The notes beneath the pieces were generated by a model. That model was not told the DNA's origin. It did no database searches and worked only from the letters and a program-made list of their open reading frames with translations. Positions 50,511-59,114 of a DNA stretch of 64,000 nt are shown here, in pieces. The DNA lies in NCBI GenBank assembly GCA_026387665.1, contig JAPLLG010000013.1:248001-312000 (forward strand). Reading direction: 5' to 3'. This DNA comes from Nitrospirota bacterium (GTDB lineage: Bacteria; Nitrospirota; Nitrospiria; Nitrospirales; Nitrospiraceae). Numbering within the stretch: position 1 is the stretch's first letter; each line of letters opens with the position of its first letter. A program made the position numbers and the translations under genes.

Positions 50511-51104
50511 TTATAACGATTTAGGCGCAGCCGTTTGTCGGACAGCAGCCAGACCTTTCCAGTCTTCCATGTCTTGATCCGGTTTTTCTGCCCGATATTT
50601 CGCATAGAGCGCAATACCTTCGGGATCTTCTAGAATATCAACTTGAACACCATTTTGGCGGAGCATTTCTTCGTTGCCTGAAGCACTTGTCACATCACCC
50701 ACGACGACCCTGTTGAACTGGCGCATATAAATCAATGTTGCACACACATCACACGGGCTTAATGTCGTAAAAATTGTCGTCAGACTGAAATCGCGGCGCC
50801 CTGCATCTCGTATCGCGGATGTTTCGCCATGATTGTAAGGGTGGTTCTCCTGTACAAGCGTGTTATGCCCTTTGCCTAAAATCTGACGGGTTTGATTGCT
50901 GATAACCACGCCACCAATCGGACAGCCGCCTTCATCATATCCCTTCTGCGCCAACAGAACCGCGACACGCATGAAGTCCTTGTCTGTCAGCTTCGTGAGA
51001 AAACCTTCCTCGACTATCTGCGGCAAGCTTTTGGTTGGAAGGTGGGCAATAGTATTCAACACCTCATCTGTTACAGGCGTATCCTGAGTAATGAACGCTT
51101 TCAT
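50511..51104 (-). CDS. Cytosine/nucleoside deaminase of the yeast Fcy1-like type
   Basis: 197 residues from ATG 51104 (GGGAG about ten bases upstream). Zinc-deaminase motifs: GYDEGGCPIGGVVI, GKGHN, HGETSAIRDAG (His and catalytic Glu) and LSPCDVCATLIYM (two Cys ligands). The HGE and SPCDxC arrangement with YDEGG matches fungal cytosine deaminase more closely than usual bacterial CodA. A longer N-terminus of about 60 residues precedes the catalytic domain. The gene is AT-rich relative to the window and sits inside the tRNA-His island. Confidence 0.85.
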   Translation of the reverse strand: MKAFITQDTPVTDEVLNTIAHLPTKSLPQIVEEGFLTKLTDKDFMRVAVLLAQKGYDEGGCPIGGVVISNQTRQILGKGHNTLVQENHPYNHGETSAIRDAGRRDFSLTTIFTTLSPCDVCATLIYMRQFNRVVVGDVTSASGNEEMLRQNGVQVDILEDPEGIALYAKYRAEKPDQDMEDWKGLAAVRQTAAPKSL

Positions 51105-51258
51105 GCCAGTTTTTCTCCCATCTTTAAAGATTAAAGTCACTTAAGCATGAACAGTTTTGTTTTTGGAAGAAAAATATGGAAAAGAAGGATTTCCTTGACG
51201 GCAACCATGCGACTAGAGACTATTCCTATAGTCCCCCGTACTAGAAAGGATGTGCACC

Positions 51259-51786
51259 ATGAGCGTTCATTTATCTGGAGCTCAAAAGGCGATGGTCGAA
51301 CTGTTCGAGCGCCATGTGCAGGCAGAGATGGCAGGTGACCTCGAAACCACGATGGCCACCATGACCGATAATCCCCATCTTAACCATGTGCCGGTAATGA
51401 CCGGGGGAGTGGGCAGTACAGGAGTTCGCGAGTTTTACCGCGACCACCTTGTTGGCAAGTTTTTCCCTCCAGATGTCACGATGGTCAACGTCTCCCGTAC
51501 CGTTGGGATCGACCAGATCGTGGAAGAATTGGTCATCGGCTTTACGCACACCACGGCTATAGACTGGTTGCTGCCAGGTGTGCCGCCAACGGGCAAGAAA
51601 GTGGAGATGGCCGTAGCTGTGATTGTGGGGTTCAAGAATGGAAAGATTTCTCACGAGCACATTTATTGGGATCAGGCCGGTGTCCTAATGCAGGTGGGGT
51701 TGCTCAATCCAACACGGTTGCCAGTCAGTGGTGTTGAAAGTGCCCGCAAGGTACTGAATCCGAAGCTGCCGGCACGCGTCATTTGA
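51259..51786 (+). CDS. SnoaL/NTF2-like protein
   Basis: 175 residues from ATG 51259 (AAAGGA eight bases upstream). NTF2-like pattern: KAMVELFERHVQAEMAGDLETTMATM, GVREFYRDHLVGKFFP, KKVEMAVAVIVGFKNGKISHEHIYWDQAGVLMQVG. Members include ester cyclases and polyketide cyclase-like proteins; substrate unknown. Island gene, transcribed away from the deaminase. Confidence 0.8.
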   Translation: MSVHLSGAQKAMVELFERHVQAEMAGDLETTMATMTDNPHLNHVPVMTGGVGSTGVREFYRDHLVGKFFPPDVTMVNVSRTVGIDQIVEELVIGFTHTTAIDWLLPGVPPTGKKVEMAVAVIVGFKNGKISHEHIYWDQAGVLMQVGLLNPTRLPVSGVESARKVLNPKLPARVI

Positions 51787-51844
51787 GGACGATTAAGTCC
51801 AGCACGACCAAGGAGGCTTAGCCGTGATCTGCCCCCCCCATAAG

Positions 51845-52175
51845 CGAGGTCGGGTAACGGCATCGACTGCCATGAGAAGGGTCAAATTTGCGGCCGGCGA
51901 GCGAAGCAAGCCGCCTCTGACCTTGCCTTCGGGAAGGAAGTCACCATCCGACTTACGGTCACGACAAGTACCAGCGCACCATTGGCGATGTGATCCTCCC
52001 CGATGGGACCAACGTCAATCATGCACTGGTCAAAGAGGGCTGGTGCTGGTGGTAGAGGAAGTATGCGCCGAGGGATACGGCGCTGGAAGGGTTAGAGAGG
52101 GATACACGGGAAACGAAGAAAGGCTTGTGGGCTGATCTCCTGCCGGTGCCTCCGTGGAGTGACGGAAGCGCAAAT
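51845..52175 (+). pseudogene. Broken thermonuclease (SNase) gene
   Basis: Fragments of an SNase in two frames. First about 51856-51960: NGIDCHEKGQICGRRAKQ then ASDLAFGKEVTIR. Then a frame change near 51960 to HDKYQRTIGDVILPDGTNVN, ALVKEGWCWW, an in-frame TAG (52053-52055) where a Tyr is expected, and KYAPRDTALEGLERDTRETK, KGLWADLLPVPPW. At least two lesions, so it is not functional. It is not derived from the intact SNase at 18.2 kb. Confidence 0.75.
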
Positions 52176-52714
52176 AGCCGATAGCGATAGATGGGAAGTT
52201 GCCAATAGGCTGTGTCCCCAAAACATGTAAGAACTCCGGCCCTCAAACCCTCGAAATTCCAACATCAAAACTAGCCCTCCGGTGTCCATAAACCAGATGA
52301 TTGATGGACGAAGGCGACATCCTGGGCTGCTGCCGGTTTGGTTGACACCAGCGTGCGTGAATCCGGCCTGTATCTCGAACGGATCATCCCATGGTAGTCC
52401 AGCTCGAATATAATGCGTGACTCACAGTTCAGTATATTCCAGTTTTGTCCTAGCATCGTTTTCCGGGGAGACGTCATAGCCCGAGAGGGAGGTAAATCGG
52501 ACTCGCCTCCCTCTCTAGCTTTCATCTCCAGTAACCTGCCTCTGCTATCGTTGCGTTGTGTTAATTGAACCCGCAGTAGGCCAAGAGCGTCCAGCGAAGA
52601 CATGGGGTCGCTACGTTCCCAGCGGTATTTATTGTGGGGCGAATGCCGCGAATACTTCATTGATTGAAAGTAAAGTCAGGCCTCGCTTCTAAAAACGTTC
52701 TGAATTCGGCCGTG
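52176..52714. other. Island stretch with no supported gene
   Basis: About 540 bases. A 129-codon minus-strand frame (52271-52660) has no SD, no recognisable domain and mixed composition, so I do not call it a gene. The remaining sequence may be relics of an older mobile element. Confidence 0.4.
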
Positions 52715-52734
52715 CACTCACCCCATACCTTCTC
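52715..52734 (+). repeat. Right attachment-site repeat
   Basis: Exact 20-base copy of 50343-50362, not part of a tRNA here. It closes an island of about 2.35 kb. Confidence 0.7.
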
Positions 52735-52849
52735 CGCGTAAGTTGATGAGCAAAGGTCTGGTCTCCCACTAAAGCCGAGATAGAACAGGAAGAGTCTAAA
52801 CGGACCGTGAGTCTCAGTTGACTCAGGAACAGAGGACTGCCTCGGACAC

Positions 52850-53221
52850 CTACTTGATATACACCACTCCCGGCAAATCCTTCAGATCTGCGTCACCCGT
52901 GACTAGTTCGGCCCCCTGGTCTTGGGCTGTCGCGTACACGATCGCATCGGCCATGGCCAAGCCGTGCAACAAGCTCACATCCGCGGCTAGCAGGGCGATC
53001 GATTCTGTTAGTTGAACGACCTGGGTTGCGCTGAGCCGTCCTGCGAACAATATCGCCGTTTCCTCCCCTCGCTCCCGTTTGATCTTCTTGTAGACCTCAT
53101 ACAACACGATGGCCGGCGTGATGAGCTGATACCGAGAAGTGAGATAGGGCGCATACTGCTCGGCGAGTGGTCCGCCCGTGAAAAAATCGATCCAGCCGCT
53201 AGAATCCAGCAAGACCTTCAC
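52850..53221 (-). CDS. vapC: PIN-domain toxin VapC
   Basis: 123 residues. PIN signatures: VLLDSSGWIDFF, the Glu in PAIVLYEVYKKI, MADAIVYATAQ and LVTGDADLKDLPGVVYI. The four acidic metal ligands are present. VapC toxins cut RNA; the target is not predictable. Overlaps the antitoxin stop by four bases. Lies 115 bases outside the island border. Confidence 0.9.
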   Translation of the reverse strand: MKVLLDSSGWIDFFTGGPLAEQYAPYLTSRYQLITPAIVLYEVYKKIKRERGEETAILFAGRLSATQVVQLTESIALLAADVSLLHGLAMADAIVYATAQDQGAELVTGDADLKDLPGVVYIK

Positions 53222-53427
53222 AATCGGTCCTTCTTCTCCCGAAGATCCGTCTTAGACATGCCCTTGAGCGCACCCTTCAACGATTTCAGAGGGACTTCTG
53301 GCACCAGGGTGATGACTCCGCCCTTCTCTACAATCTGCAAACGCTGGCTTGGAGCTAGATGGAGTTTTTCCCGCACTTCCTTGGGGATCACGATTTGGAA
53401 CTTTGGTGAAATCGTCGTCACAGCCAT
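53218..53427 (-). CDS. vapB: AbrB-type antitoxin VapB
   Basis: 69 residues from ATG 53427 (SD GGGAGG seven bases upstream). SpoVT/AbrB domain: TTISPKFQIVIPKEVREKLHL, LQIVEKGGVITLVP. C-terminal LKGALKGMSKTD is the usual toxin-binding tail. It should repress the operon with VapC. A longer frame to 53460 is unlikely. Confidence 0.9.
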   Translation of the reverse strand: MAVTTISPKFQIVIPKEVREKLHLAPSQRLQIVEKGGVITLVPEVPLKSLKGALKGMSKTDLREKKDRL

Positions 53428-53460
53428 AATGCACCTCCCTACCAATTCATGATCGATCAT

Positions 53461-53724
53461 AATATCATCATACGATTCGAGTCAAGACAACCTTGCATCG
53501 TAGCGACCTCATGAAACGCCCGCGCCGCGCCTGCTATCGAACCTGACCAGGAATCAAATCCTTCTGTTGGCTGGTCGATCCGCTGCTCCTGCATGCTCAA
53601 CGAATCCCGTGCGAGCTTTTGGCCATCTTGTTCATTTTTGACGAATGGGCAGGAAAAGCAGGGAAGGGCTTCGACTAACTCCTTAATAACATAGGGCGGC
53701 TCAAACCACGCGTGAAAGCTCTGG
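53461..53724. other. Intergenic stretch before the sigma-54 promoter
   Basis: About 260 bases that include the vapB upstream region (AATATCATCATACGATTC, AT-rich). No gene or RNA could be supported; further downstream is the promoter entry. Confidence 0.4.
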
Positions 53725-53740
53725 TGGCACTAGGATTGCA
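53725..53740 (+). promoter_or_regulatory. Sigma-54 (RpoN) promoter match
   Basis: TGGCAC, five bases, TTGCA. GG and GC are exactly ten bases apart as in -24/-12 promoters. Transcription would start near 53752, about 105 bases before the GTG at 53857. A TATAGT at 53832-53837 is a second possible start. Needs a bEBP activator. Confidence 0.55.
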
Positions 53741-53856
53741 TTTCTATGCCTGGTTCACCCCTCGAAGATCATGAAAAATCACAGGGATGTGAAGTTTGGT
53801 GAAAAGTGGCGAGGAGAGCCATCTGACGGCCTATAGTGGTCTGCTAAGGTTGTATT

Positions 53857-56772
53857 GTGCAGATAGACAAAAAAGCCTCTCAACAAGCTGACAAAAAGAC
53901 TCCTTCACGGGTGGTGAAAGGGGATTGTGTCGGCTATGGTGCGAAAAGCGCGTTGCTTGAGGATGCCATCGCTCAGATGAACGCCGGCAAGTATGGCAAG
54001 GCGGTTGTTGCGGTGAAGGAGCTGCTCGCGCTCGATTCGCACAACACGGAAGCCCGCCGGCTCTTTGCCACGCTGCATCTACGACTTGGCAGTCTGGTTA
54101 CGGCGCGGCAAGCCTTCGAGTCTCTCGCCACTGAAGCGATCGGACGGCAAGATTTCTGGCTGGCTGAATCGCTGTTGCGCGAATATTTGGCCGCCGGGCC
54201 TCGCTGCGTTCCCTTCCTTGAGCTTTTAGCCCATGTGTATGAGGGAAAGGGCGATACCATGGGGGCGGTGGCAGAGTTGGGCAAGGCGATCGGTATTCTC
54301 ATTGAGGATCCGATTCCTGAGAATCCTCAGAAGCCAGCGGAGCTCTATGCCAAGGTTCGCGCGTTGGAGTCGGCCAGTCCTGTGGCCCTTCAGTTCGCTT
54401 CTCTGTTCGACATCCAAACAGGCGAGTTGCTTGCGCCTCATCCGATTGCGCCTTCTTCCGCATCGTCTGTAGAAGGCACGATGCTGCCGCCTCCTGGCGA
54501 AACACTCGCGATCACCGAGACAGACATTGCTGATGCAGGGATCGCCATCCCATCTGCCGCTGAATCGCTTGAAGCGCCTGCTTCCCTGCTGCAGGAACCG
54601 ACAGAGGATTTCGCTATCAGGGTTGACGCAGCAGCCTCTCCAGCGCCGCTTGTGTCGGAGCCGGTTGAGCTGGCCGGTGAAGTGGAATCAGTTTCTCCTC
54701 CCTCCTTTGCGATGCAGCAGCCGGAGGAAATAAGTTCGGCCACCACCGCAGCGGAGCGTCCCATTTTCGCGATTGCGCCGGAAGCGCCATCCGAGCCTGA
54801 ACCGGTTTGCACAGAGCAATTCGACAGTTCCTCCTTTTCTCTCCAGCCCGCGCCCGACGCGCCCTCGCAGTGGAGCACCGGCGAAGTTGCGGTGCAGACA
54901 CACCGTCCCTCTATCAAGAAGCAGAACTGGGATAAGGAAAAGGGAGAGGGGGCAGTCATTCCGCCGACCCCGTTGCCGCTGGTGGAAGAATCTTCTGAAT
55001 CGGTCACCGAGCGGTCTCGTAGCGGCGGATGGGAATCGGCCCCTTCAGAGACGGTCGCTCCCGTCGCTGAGGTGGTGGCCCCCGTCGTAGAAGAGGTTGT
55101 GCCTTTGGTCGATCCGAGGCCTGAGTGGGCTCAGGCGAGTGACTCGATCACGTTTGCAACGGTGAGCCAGCCGTCCCAGGTGGCGGAGCCAGTTTCCGTG
55201 ATCAAATCGTTCCACACGAATCCGGAGCCGGCCTCCTTGACCGCAGCACCGGCGGTGGAGGCTCTCGTCGATTCAACGGCAGCAAACAGCCAGGTTCGCG
55301 CGCAGGATTTAATGGTCCAGCCAAGCCTGCTCCCTCTGGTTGTGACGCGCCATATCGGTCTCCCGTCGCTTCTCGGCCATTGCGCCTCAAGGACGCAAGC
55401 CATGGCCCTGTTGTGCGCAGGGTTCGTAGTTTCCTGCGCCGCACTGGTGGCGATCGGTATCGGACTGGTGGGGTTAGTCTGGCTGGTTATGGAAGAACCG
55501 CCGACGCAGGGCTATCAAAGTCTGATGGCGAGCGCGCCTCAGGTCCATATAGATCCAGCGAGGAACGGATATTTTTTATTGTTGGGGTTCGAAGCTTCCC
55601 CGGAACGGGATCCCATGCAAGTCGGGCAGGAACGTAAGATGGAAGAGCCTGATCGTCAGGCGGCGCAGTCCTGCATGGCCGGCGATGAGAGACTCAGGGG
55701 CACGGCGGTCGGGGCTTCCGCCACTGTGGTCCGGGGCTGGTTCGTCGTCGCCGATCCTGTGGCGCAATTGAAGGGGAAGGCCGAAACGGTACGATCATGG
55801 GCGACCCAAGAATCGCTGGCCCTTAAACGCTATCAACGATGGCTCTCGATGCCGTTCGAGGATGGGGGATACGGGCAACTTGCGAGTCCGAACTGTGGGC
55901 ATATTCTCTTAGTCCATCGGTTATATCTGGCCGAAGGGTTCACGCAGGATCTGAGCGTCGGGCTCGACCGCCTGGAGACAGACATGGGGGCCTGGCGCAT
56001 GGCGTTGGGACAGTCGAAGACTTTGATGGTGAAGATGTTGGCTGCCACGGCGATACAGGAGGACGTGGCGGTTGCGTCCGGCCTCTTGCTCCGGCAGGAC
56101 CTCGACTGGACCTCCATCGGTCGGCTCGGCAAGATCGTGCGTCCTCTCGATCAGGCCGAACTGTCTATCCGATGGCCGATGCAGAGCCATTTCCTCTGGG
56201 CGACGACGGACGCGACGAGCAGTCTGAAGCACGACAAGACGAACGAGCGTCCTCTGTATGTGTCCCTGGCTGCAACGATGCCTCTTCCTGTGCAGAGGCG
56301 ATCCAATGCCTATGCGGACTATTACGAGACGGCGGGCAAGGCCGTCGCGGAACATCGTTATACCAATCTGCCGAAATTATCCGGCTTCGTCAGGACTCCT
56401 GCTGCCGGGATGTTGGACTACCTAGCGAATCCGGTCGAGCATCTCATCGGCATCGAGCCGCTTCCCTCATGGGATCCCTATGTCGGTCGTATGGTCGAGA
56501 CCGATGTGAGGCTTCGCTTGGCCAGCTTGCAAGCCTGGATCAGACGGGGCACGCAAGAGGGCAACGTGCTCACGCGGCTTGCCCAAGCAGGGCAGGACTA
56601 TTACGATCCCTTTACCGGTCTTCCCATGTTGGTGAATCAGCAGAGGGGCGTGCTGTATAGCGTCGGGCCAGACGGCCAAGATCAAGACGGCGATTCCAAG
56701 CGCGATATCGTGGCGACGATTCCTGGCAGTCAGTCCTCCATGTCCGAAAGCCCCCGCGCCCTGTTCCCCTAA
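53857..56772 (+). CDS. Large single-span membrane protein with TPR-like N-terminus and DPFTG-type C-terminus (971 aa)
   Basis: 971 residues from GTG 53857 (AAGG seven bases upstream). Residues 30-170 have TPR-like repeats (AIAQMNAGKYGKAVVAVKELLALDSHNTEARRL in pieces). About 200-500 is low-complexity, rich in Pro, Ala, Glu and Ser. A single membrane segment follows near 512-545 (LCAGFVVSCAALVAIGIGLVGLVWLV). The C-terminal 400 residues end in YYDPFTGLPMLVNQQ then VLYSVGPDGQDQDGDSKRDI, a pattern also seen in type II secretion pseudopilin-like domains. The N-terminal half should be cytosolic. I do not recognise the family. Lies behind a sigma-54-type promoter. Confidence 0.8.
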   Translation: MQIDKKASQQADKKTPSRVVKGDCVGYGAKSALLEDAIAQMNAGKYGKAVVAVKELLALDSHNTEARRLFATLHLRLGSLVTARQAFESLATEAIGRQDFWLAESLLREYLAAGPRCVPFLELLAHVYEGKGDTMGAVAELGKAIGILIEDPIPENPQKPAELYAKVRALESASPVALQFASLFDIQTGELLAPHPIAPSSASSVEGTMLPPPGETLAITETDIADAGIAIPSAAESLEAPASLLQEPTEDFAIRVDAAASPAPLVSEPVELAGEVESVSPPSFAMQQPEEISSATTAAERPIFAIAPEAPSEPEPVCTEQFDSSSFSLQPAPDAPSQWSTGEVAVQTHRPSIKKQNWDKEKGEGAVIPPTPLPLVEESSESVTERSRSGGWESAPSETVAPVAEVVAPVVEEVVPLVDPRPEWAQASDSITFATVSQPSQVAEPVSVIKSFHTNPEPASLTAAPAVEALVDSTAANSQVRAQDLMVQPSLLPLVVTRHIGLPSLLGHCASRTQAMALLCAGFVVSCAALVAIGIGLVGLVWLVMEEPPTQGYQSLMASAPQVHIDPARNGYFLLLGFEASPERDPMQVGQERKMEEPDRQAAQSCMAGDERLRGTAVGASATVVRGWFVVADPVAQLKGKAETVRSWATQESLALKRYQRWLSMPFEDGGYGQLASPNCGHILLVHRLYLAEGFTQDLSVGLDRLETDMGAWRMALGQSKTLMVKMLAATAIQEDVAVASGLLLRQDLDWTSIGRLGKIVRPLDQAELSIRWPMQSHFLWATTDATSSLKHDKTNERPLYVSLAATMPLPVQRRSNAYADYYETAGKAVAEHRYTNLPKLSGFVRTPAAGMLDYLANPVEHLIGIEPLPSWDPYVGRMVETDVRLRLASLQAWIRRGTQEGNVLTRLAQAGQDYYDPFTGLPMLVNQQRGVLYSVGPDGQDQDGDSKRDIVATIPGSQSSMSESPRALFP

Positions 56773-56905
56773 CCGGCCTTGTCGTTTTATTGCTTGTTGA
56801 GTCTTGGGTTCCCCGGCCGGAATGATCCTGTCCCCTAGGCGTGATGAAATCGTTTTGCTATAGTGCGCCCTGGTTGCGCAGGGTCCTCAGGGGCAGGGAG
56901 GTCGC
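56773..56905. other. Intergenic stretch with a TATAGT element
   Basis: TATAGT about 50 bases before a weakly supported small frame. Nothing else recognised. Confidence 0.35.
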
Positions 56906-57217
56906 ATGTACCACGCCACGGTGAACGACTTGCATAGTCGCTCACCTGAATCCGCAAGAAGACGCCTCAAGCAGGTTACAATTCCGTTGTCCGGTACCTT
57001 TTCAGGTTGTGGTTTCTCGCTAGCCGCACCGTGCTTCCCTTATCGTCACATTATTATTCATATATGCAGGTGCATGCTGGTGCACATTTCCTGTCCTGTT
57101 AGCTCGTGGTGCAGGACGACTGTGGGATTCCCATTTGTTTCCTCACGCCCTGCAGGGAGAGATATGAGCTTCTTGGAATTGGAGCGGGCCCTGTGCAGGC
57201 CTAAGGTGTTGATCTGA
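56906..57217 (+). CDS. Doubtful small ORF (103 aa)
   Basis: An AGGGAGG sequence sits four bases before ATG 56906. The translation is rich in Cys, His and Ser with no recognisable domain (GCGFSLAAPCFPYRHIIIHIC in pieces). It might be a spurious frame in a long leader upstream of the lipoprotein locus. The sigma-54 promoter at 57244 follows it. Confidence 0.25.
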   Translation: MYHATVNDLHSRSPESARRRLKQVTIPLSGTFSGCGFSLAAPCFPYRHIIIHICRCMLVHISCPVSSWCRTTVGFPFVSSRPAGRDMSFLELERALCRPKVLI

Positions 57218-57243
57218 CGTAACTCTCGCACGGACAATGCGCA

Positions 57244-57259
57244 TGGAACGACGCTTGCT
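57244..57259 (+). promoter_or_regulatory. Second sigma-54 promoter match, before the lipoprotein locus
   Basis: TGGAACGACGCTTGCT. GG and GC are ten bases apart. It differs from the TGGCACG-N4-TTGCW consensus only at the first C. Transcription would begin near 57271, about 90 bases before ATG 57360. Confidence 0.5.
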
Positions 57260-57359
57260 TAGGTTATCAGGCAACGAAGGCCGACTCTGGTGGCCGTCAG
57301 ACGAACATGAGTAGATATTCCTAGTTTCATAGCGATTCTTACACCAAGGAGGAACCTAG

Positions 57360-58526
57360 ATGAAAAGACAATCACCCTATCGAGTTCTCGGCTTGCTGCT
57401 TACGACCCTGAGTTTGTTAGTTGCAGGCTGTGCCGATCAAAAGCCGATGGGCCAGGAGGCCAACGGGATGGCCAGGACCGATACGCCGATTCAGGACGTG
57501 AAGAATCTGCCGAAGTGGGTCACGCAACGAGGCGCGGCCTTCAGTGGCGAGAAGCGCGTGTTCTACGGTGTCGGCAACGCGGCAGGACTGCAAAATCCAA
57601 GTCTGCGGCGGCGGGCGGCGGAAGGGCAGGCGCGGCGCGATATTGCCCAGACCATGCAGACCTATGTGGCGGCGTTACAGAAACAGTTCCTGGCGGAGAC
57701 GACGGCAGGCGACATGAGCAAGCAGAGCGTCGAGCAGCATATCACCGACACCATGAAGCAGGTGACGGAAGCCACGCTTGTAGGGTCGCAGATCGTGGAG
57801 TATTGGGAGCATCCGTTGCGCAACGAAGCCTATGCCTTGGCGCGGCTGGATCTGGAGCAGTTTTTGGATGTGATGAAGAGTTATCAATCCGCCGTGGGCA
57901 ATGCCAAAGAGTTGGATGCCAAGGTGCGCGAGTATGTTCGGAAGAACGCGGAAAAGGCCTATGATGAGCTGAATCAGGAGTTGGTTAAGAAGGGCCAGGG
58001 GAGTGGGTTGACGCAACCTTCCATGCAGCAATCAGCCAGCCAGAAGCCACGCGGGCGGGCCTATTTGCAGGCGGGGGAGTTGATGCCCATCGCCAATGGA
58101 GAAATTCAGGCTAGTAGCGTAGTCGAGGCAGGAGCGCTCGAAGCTGGGGCCCTGGTGGAGATTGCCTATGAGGATCTGGTGGCGATCGCGGGCGGGCAGG
58201 ATCTGGCCCAACTGGCCGGCGAATCGGTAGAGATTGGCGCTCGGGACCTGGTGGAGATCGCCTATGAGGACTTAGTGGGGTTAGCCAACGCGGAGACCTT
58301 ACAGGCTGGCAGTGTGGTCATAGATGTCGCGAAGGGTTCTTCGCTGAAGAGCGGAGGGGCCTCGGCATCGGCTAAGAGTGGGGGAGCCTCCAGTTACGTA
58401 TGGGTGGATAAAGCGAAAAAGAGCGTGGGCGAGTATCTGAAAAACTTAAAAGAGGACTTAGGTCGCGGGGGGCCGAGGCGGCTCCACCGGTGCAGCGGAT
58501 GTGGTGCTGGTGCTGTGAGGGGATAA
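57360..58526 (+). CDS. LPP20-like lipoprotein with a C-terminal repeat region (paralogue 1)
   Basis: 388 residues from ATG 57360 (SD AAGGAGG six bases upstream). Lipobox LVAGC. Residues 25-220 form an LPP20-like domain (FSGEKRVFYGVGNAAGLQNP, QARRDIAQTMQTYVAALQKQ, YALARLDLEQFLDVMKSYQS) that is about nine-tenths identical to 61419-62066. The C-terminal 170 residues contain two copies of LVEIAYEDLVAIAGG-like units. It ends with an odd Arg/Cys tail (RRLHRCSGCGAGAVRG) after a run of six G; removing one G gives a Gly-rich ending instead. Confidence 0.85.
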   Translation: MKRQSPYRVLGLLLTTLSLLVAGCADQKPMGQEANGMARTDTPIQDVKNLPKWVTQRGAAFSGEKRVFYGVGNAAGLQNPSLRRRAAEGQARRDIAQTMQTYVAALQKQFLAETTAGDMSKQSVEQHITDTMKQVTEATLVGSQIVEYWEHPLRNEAYALARLDLEQFLDVMKSYQSAVGNAKELDAKVREYVRKNAEKAYDELNQELVKKGQGSGLTQPSMQQSASQKPRGRAYLQAGELMPIANGEIQASSVVEAGALEAGALVEIAYEDLVAIAGGQDLAQLAGESVEIGARDLVEIAYEDLVGLANAETLQAGSVVIDVAKGSSLKSGGASASAKSGGASSYVWVDKAKKSVGEYLKNLKEDLGRGGPRRLHRCSGCGAGAVRG

Positions 58527-58618
58527 TCTGACAGCCTGTGATCGATGACGAAAGAGCAGGACCACTGTCATGCGCAGCAGTCAGCAGCGTTCAGCGGGAT
58601 GATGGATGGAGCAGGTTC

Positions 58619-59071
58619 ATGGTCTTCAAGGGTATGGAAGGTATAGCTCTGATCGGATTGTTCGGGGGCATATTTGTTCTTGGCTGTGCGAGCGGAGCGG
58701 GACCAGGCGAGGGCGCTGTGAATCCTCCGGAATGGGTTCATCGGATGCCTGGCACGAAGGATGAGCTCTGTGCCGTGGGAGTCAGCGGACCGACGTATTA
58801 CAACGAGGACGCTAGGGCCAACAGTAAAACCTTGGCTATGACGGAGCTGGCTCGCACGCTCGAAGTGAAAGTGACCGCGGACATGACGATGCGATCCCAG
58901 GGCGACAGTCGAGGGTCCGAGACGGTCATGCAGGAGGTTGCCGGGTTTGCGAGCGAGGTGGTGCTCAAGCAGGCCCAGATTCGAGAGCAATGGGTCCATT
59001 CTGGGGGCGATCCCCGGTATGGGTCTCGAGGGACGATCTATACCCTGGTCTGCATGCCGCTGGTGCGATAA
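58619..59071 (+). CDS. LPP20-like lipoprotein (150 aa)
   Basis: 150 residues from ATG 58619 (GGAG seven to nine bases upstream). Lipobox VLGC (Cys in FVLGCASG). LPP20-type domain: PPEWVHRMPGTKDELCAVGVSG, DARANSKTLAMTELARTLEVKV, MQEVAGFASEVVLKQAQIREQWV. Distinct from the duplicated pair. Same strand as the whole locus. Confidence 0.82.
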   Translation: MVFKGMEGIALIGLFGGIFVLGCASGAGPGEGAVNPPEWVHRMPGTKDELCAVGVSGPTYYNEDARANSKTLAMTELARTLEVKVTADMTMRSQGDSRGSETVMQEVAGFASEVVLKQAQIREQWVHSGGDPRYGSRGTIYTLVCMPLVR

Positions 59072-59114
59072 GTCAGGGCAGGATGGTCACGGGCGCACGA
59101 AAGGAGATCGGTCG

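Noticed and set aside
52271-52660. 129-codon minus-strand frame in the island
   Set aside because: No SD, signal or known domain; looks like a chance frame in degraded sequence.
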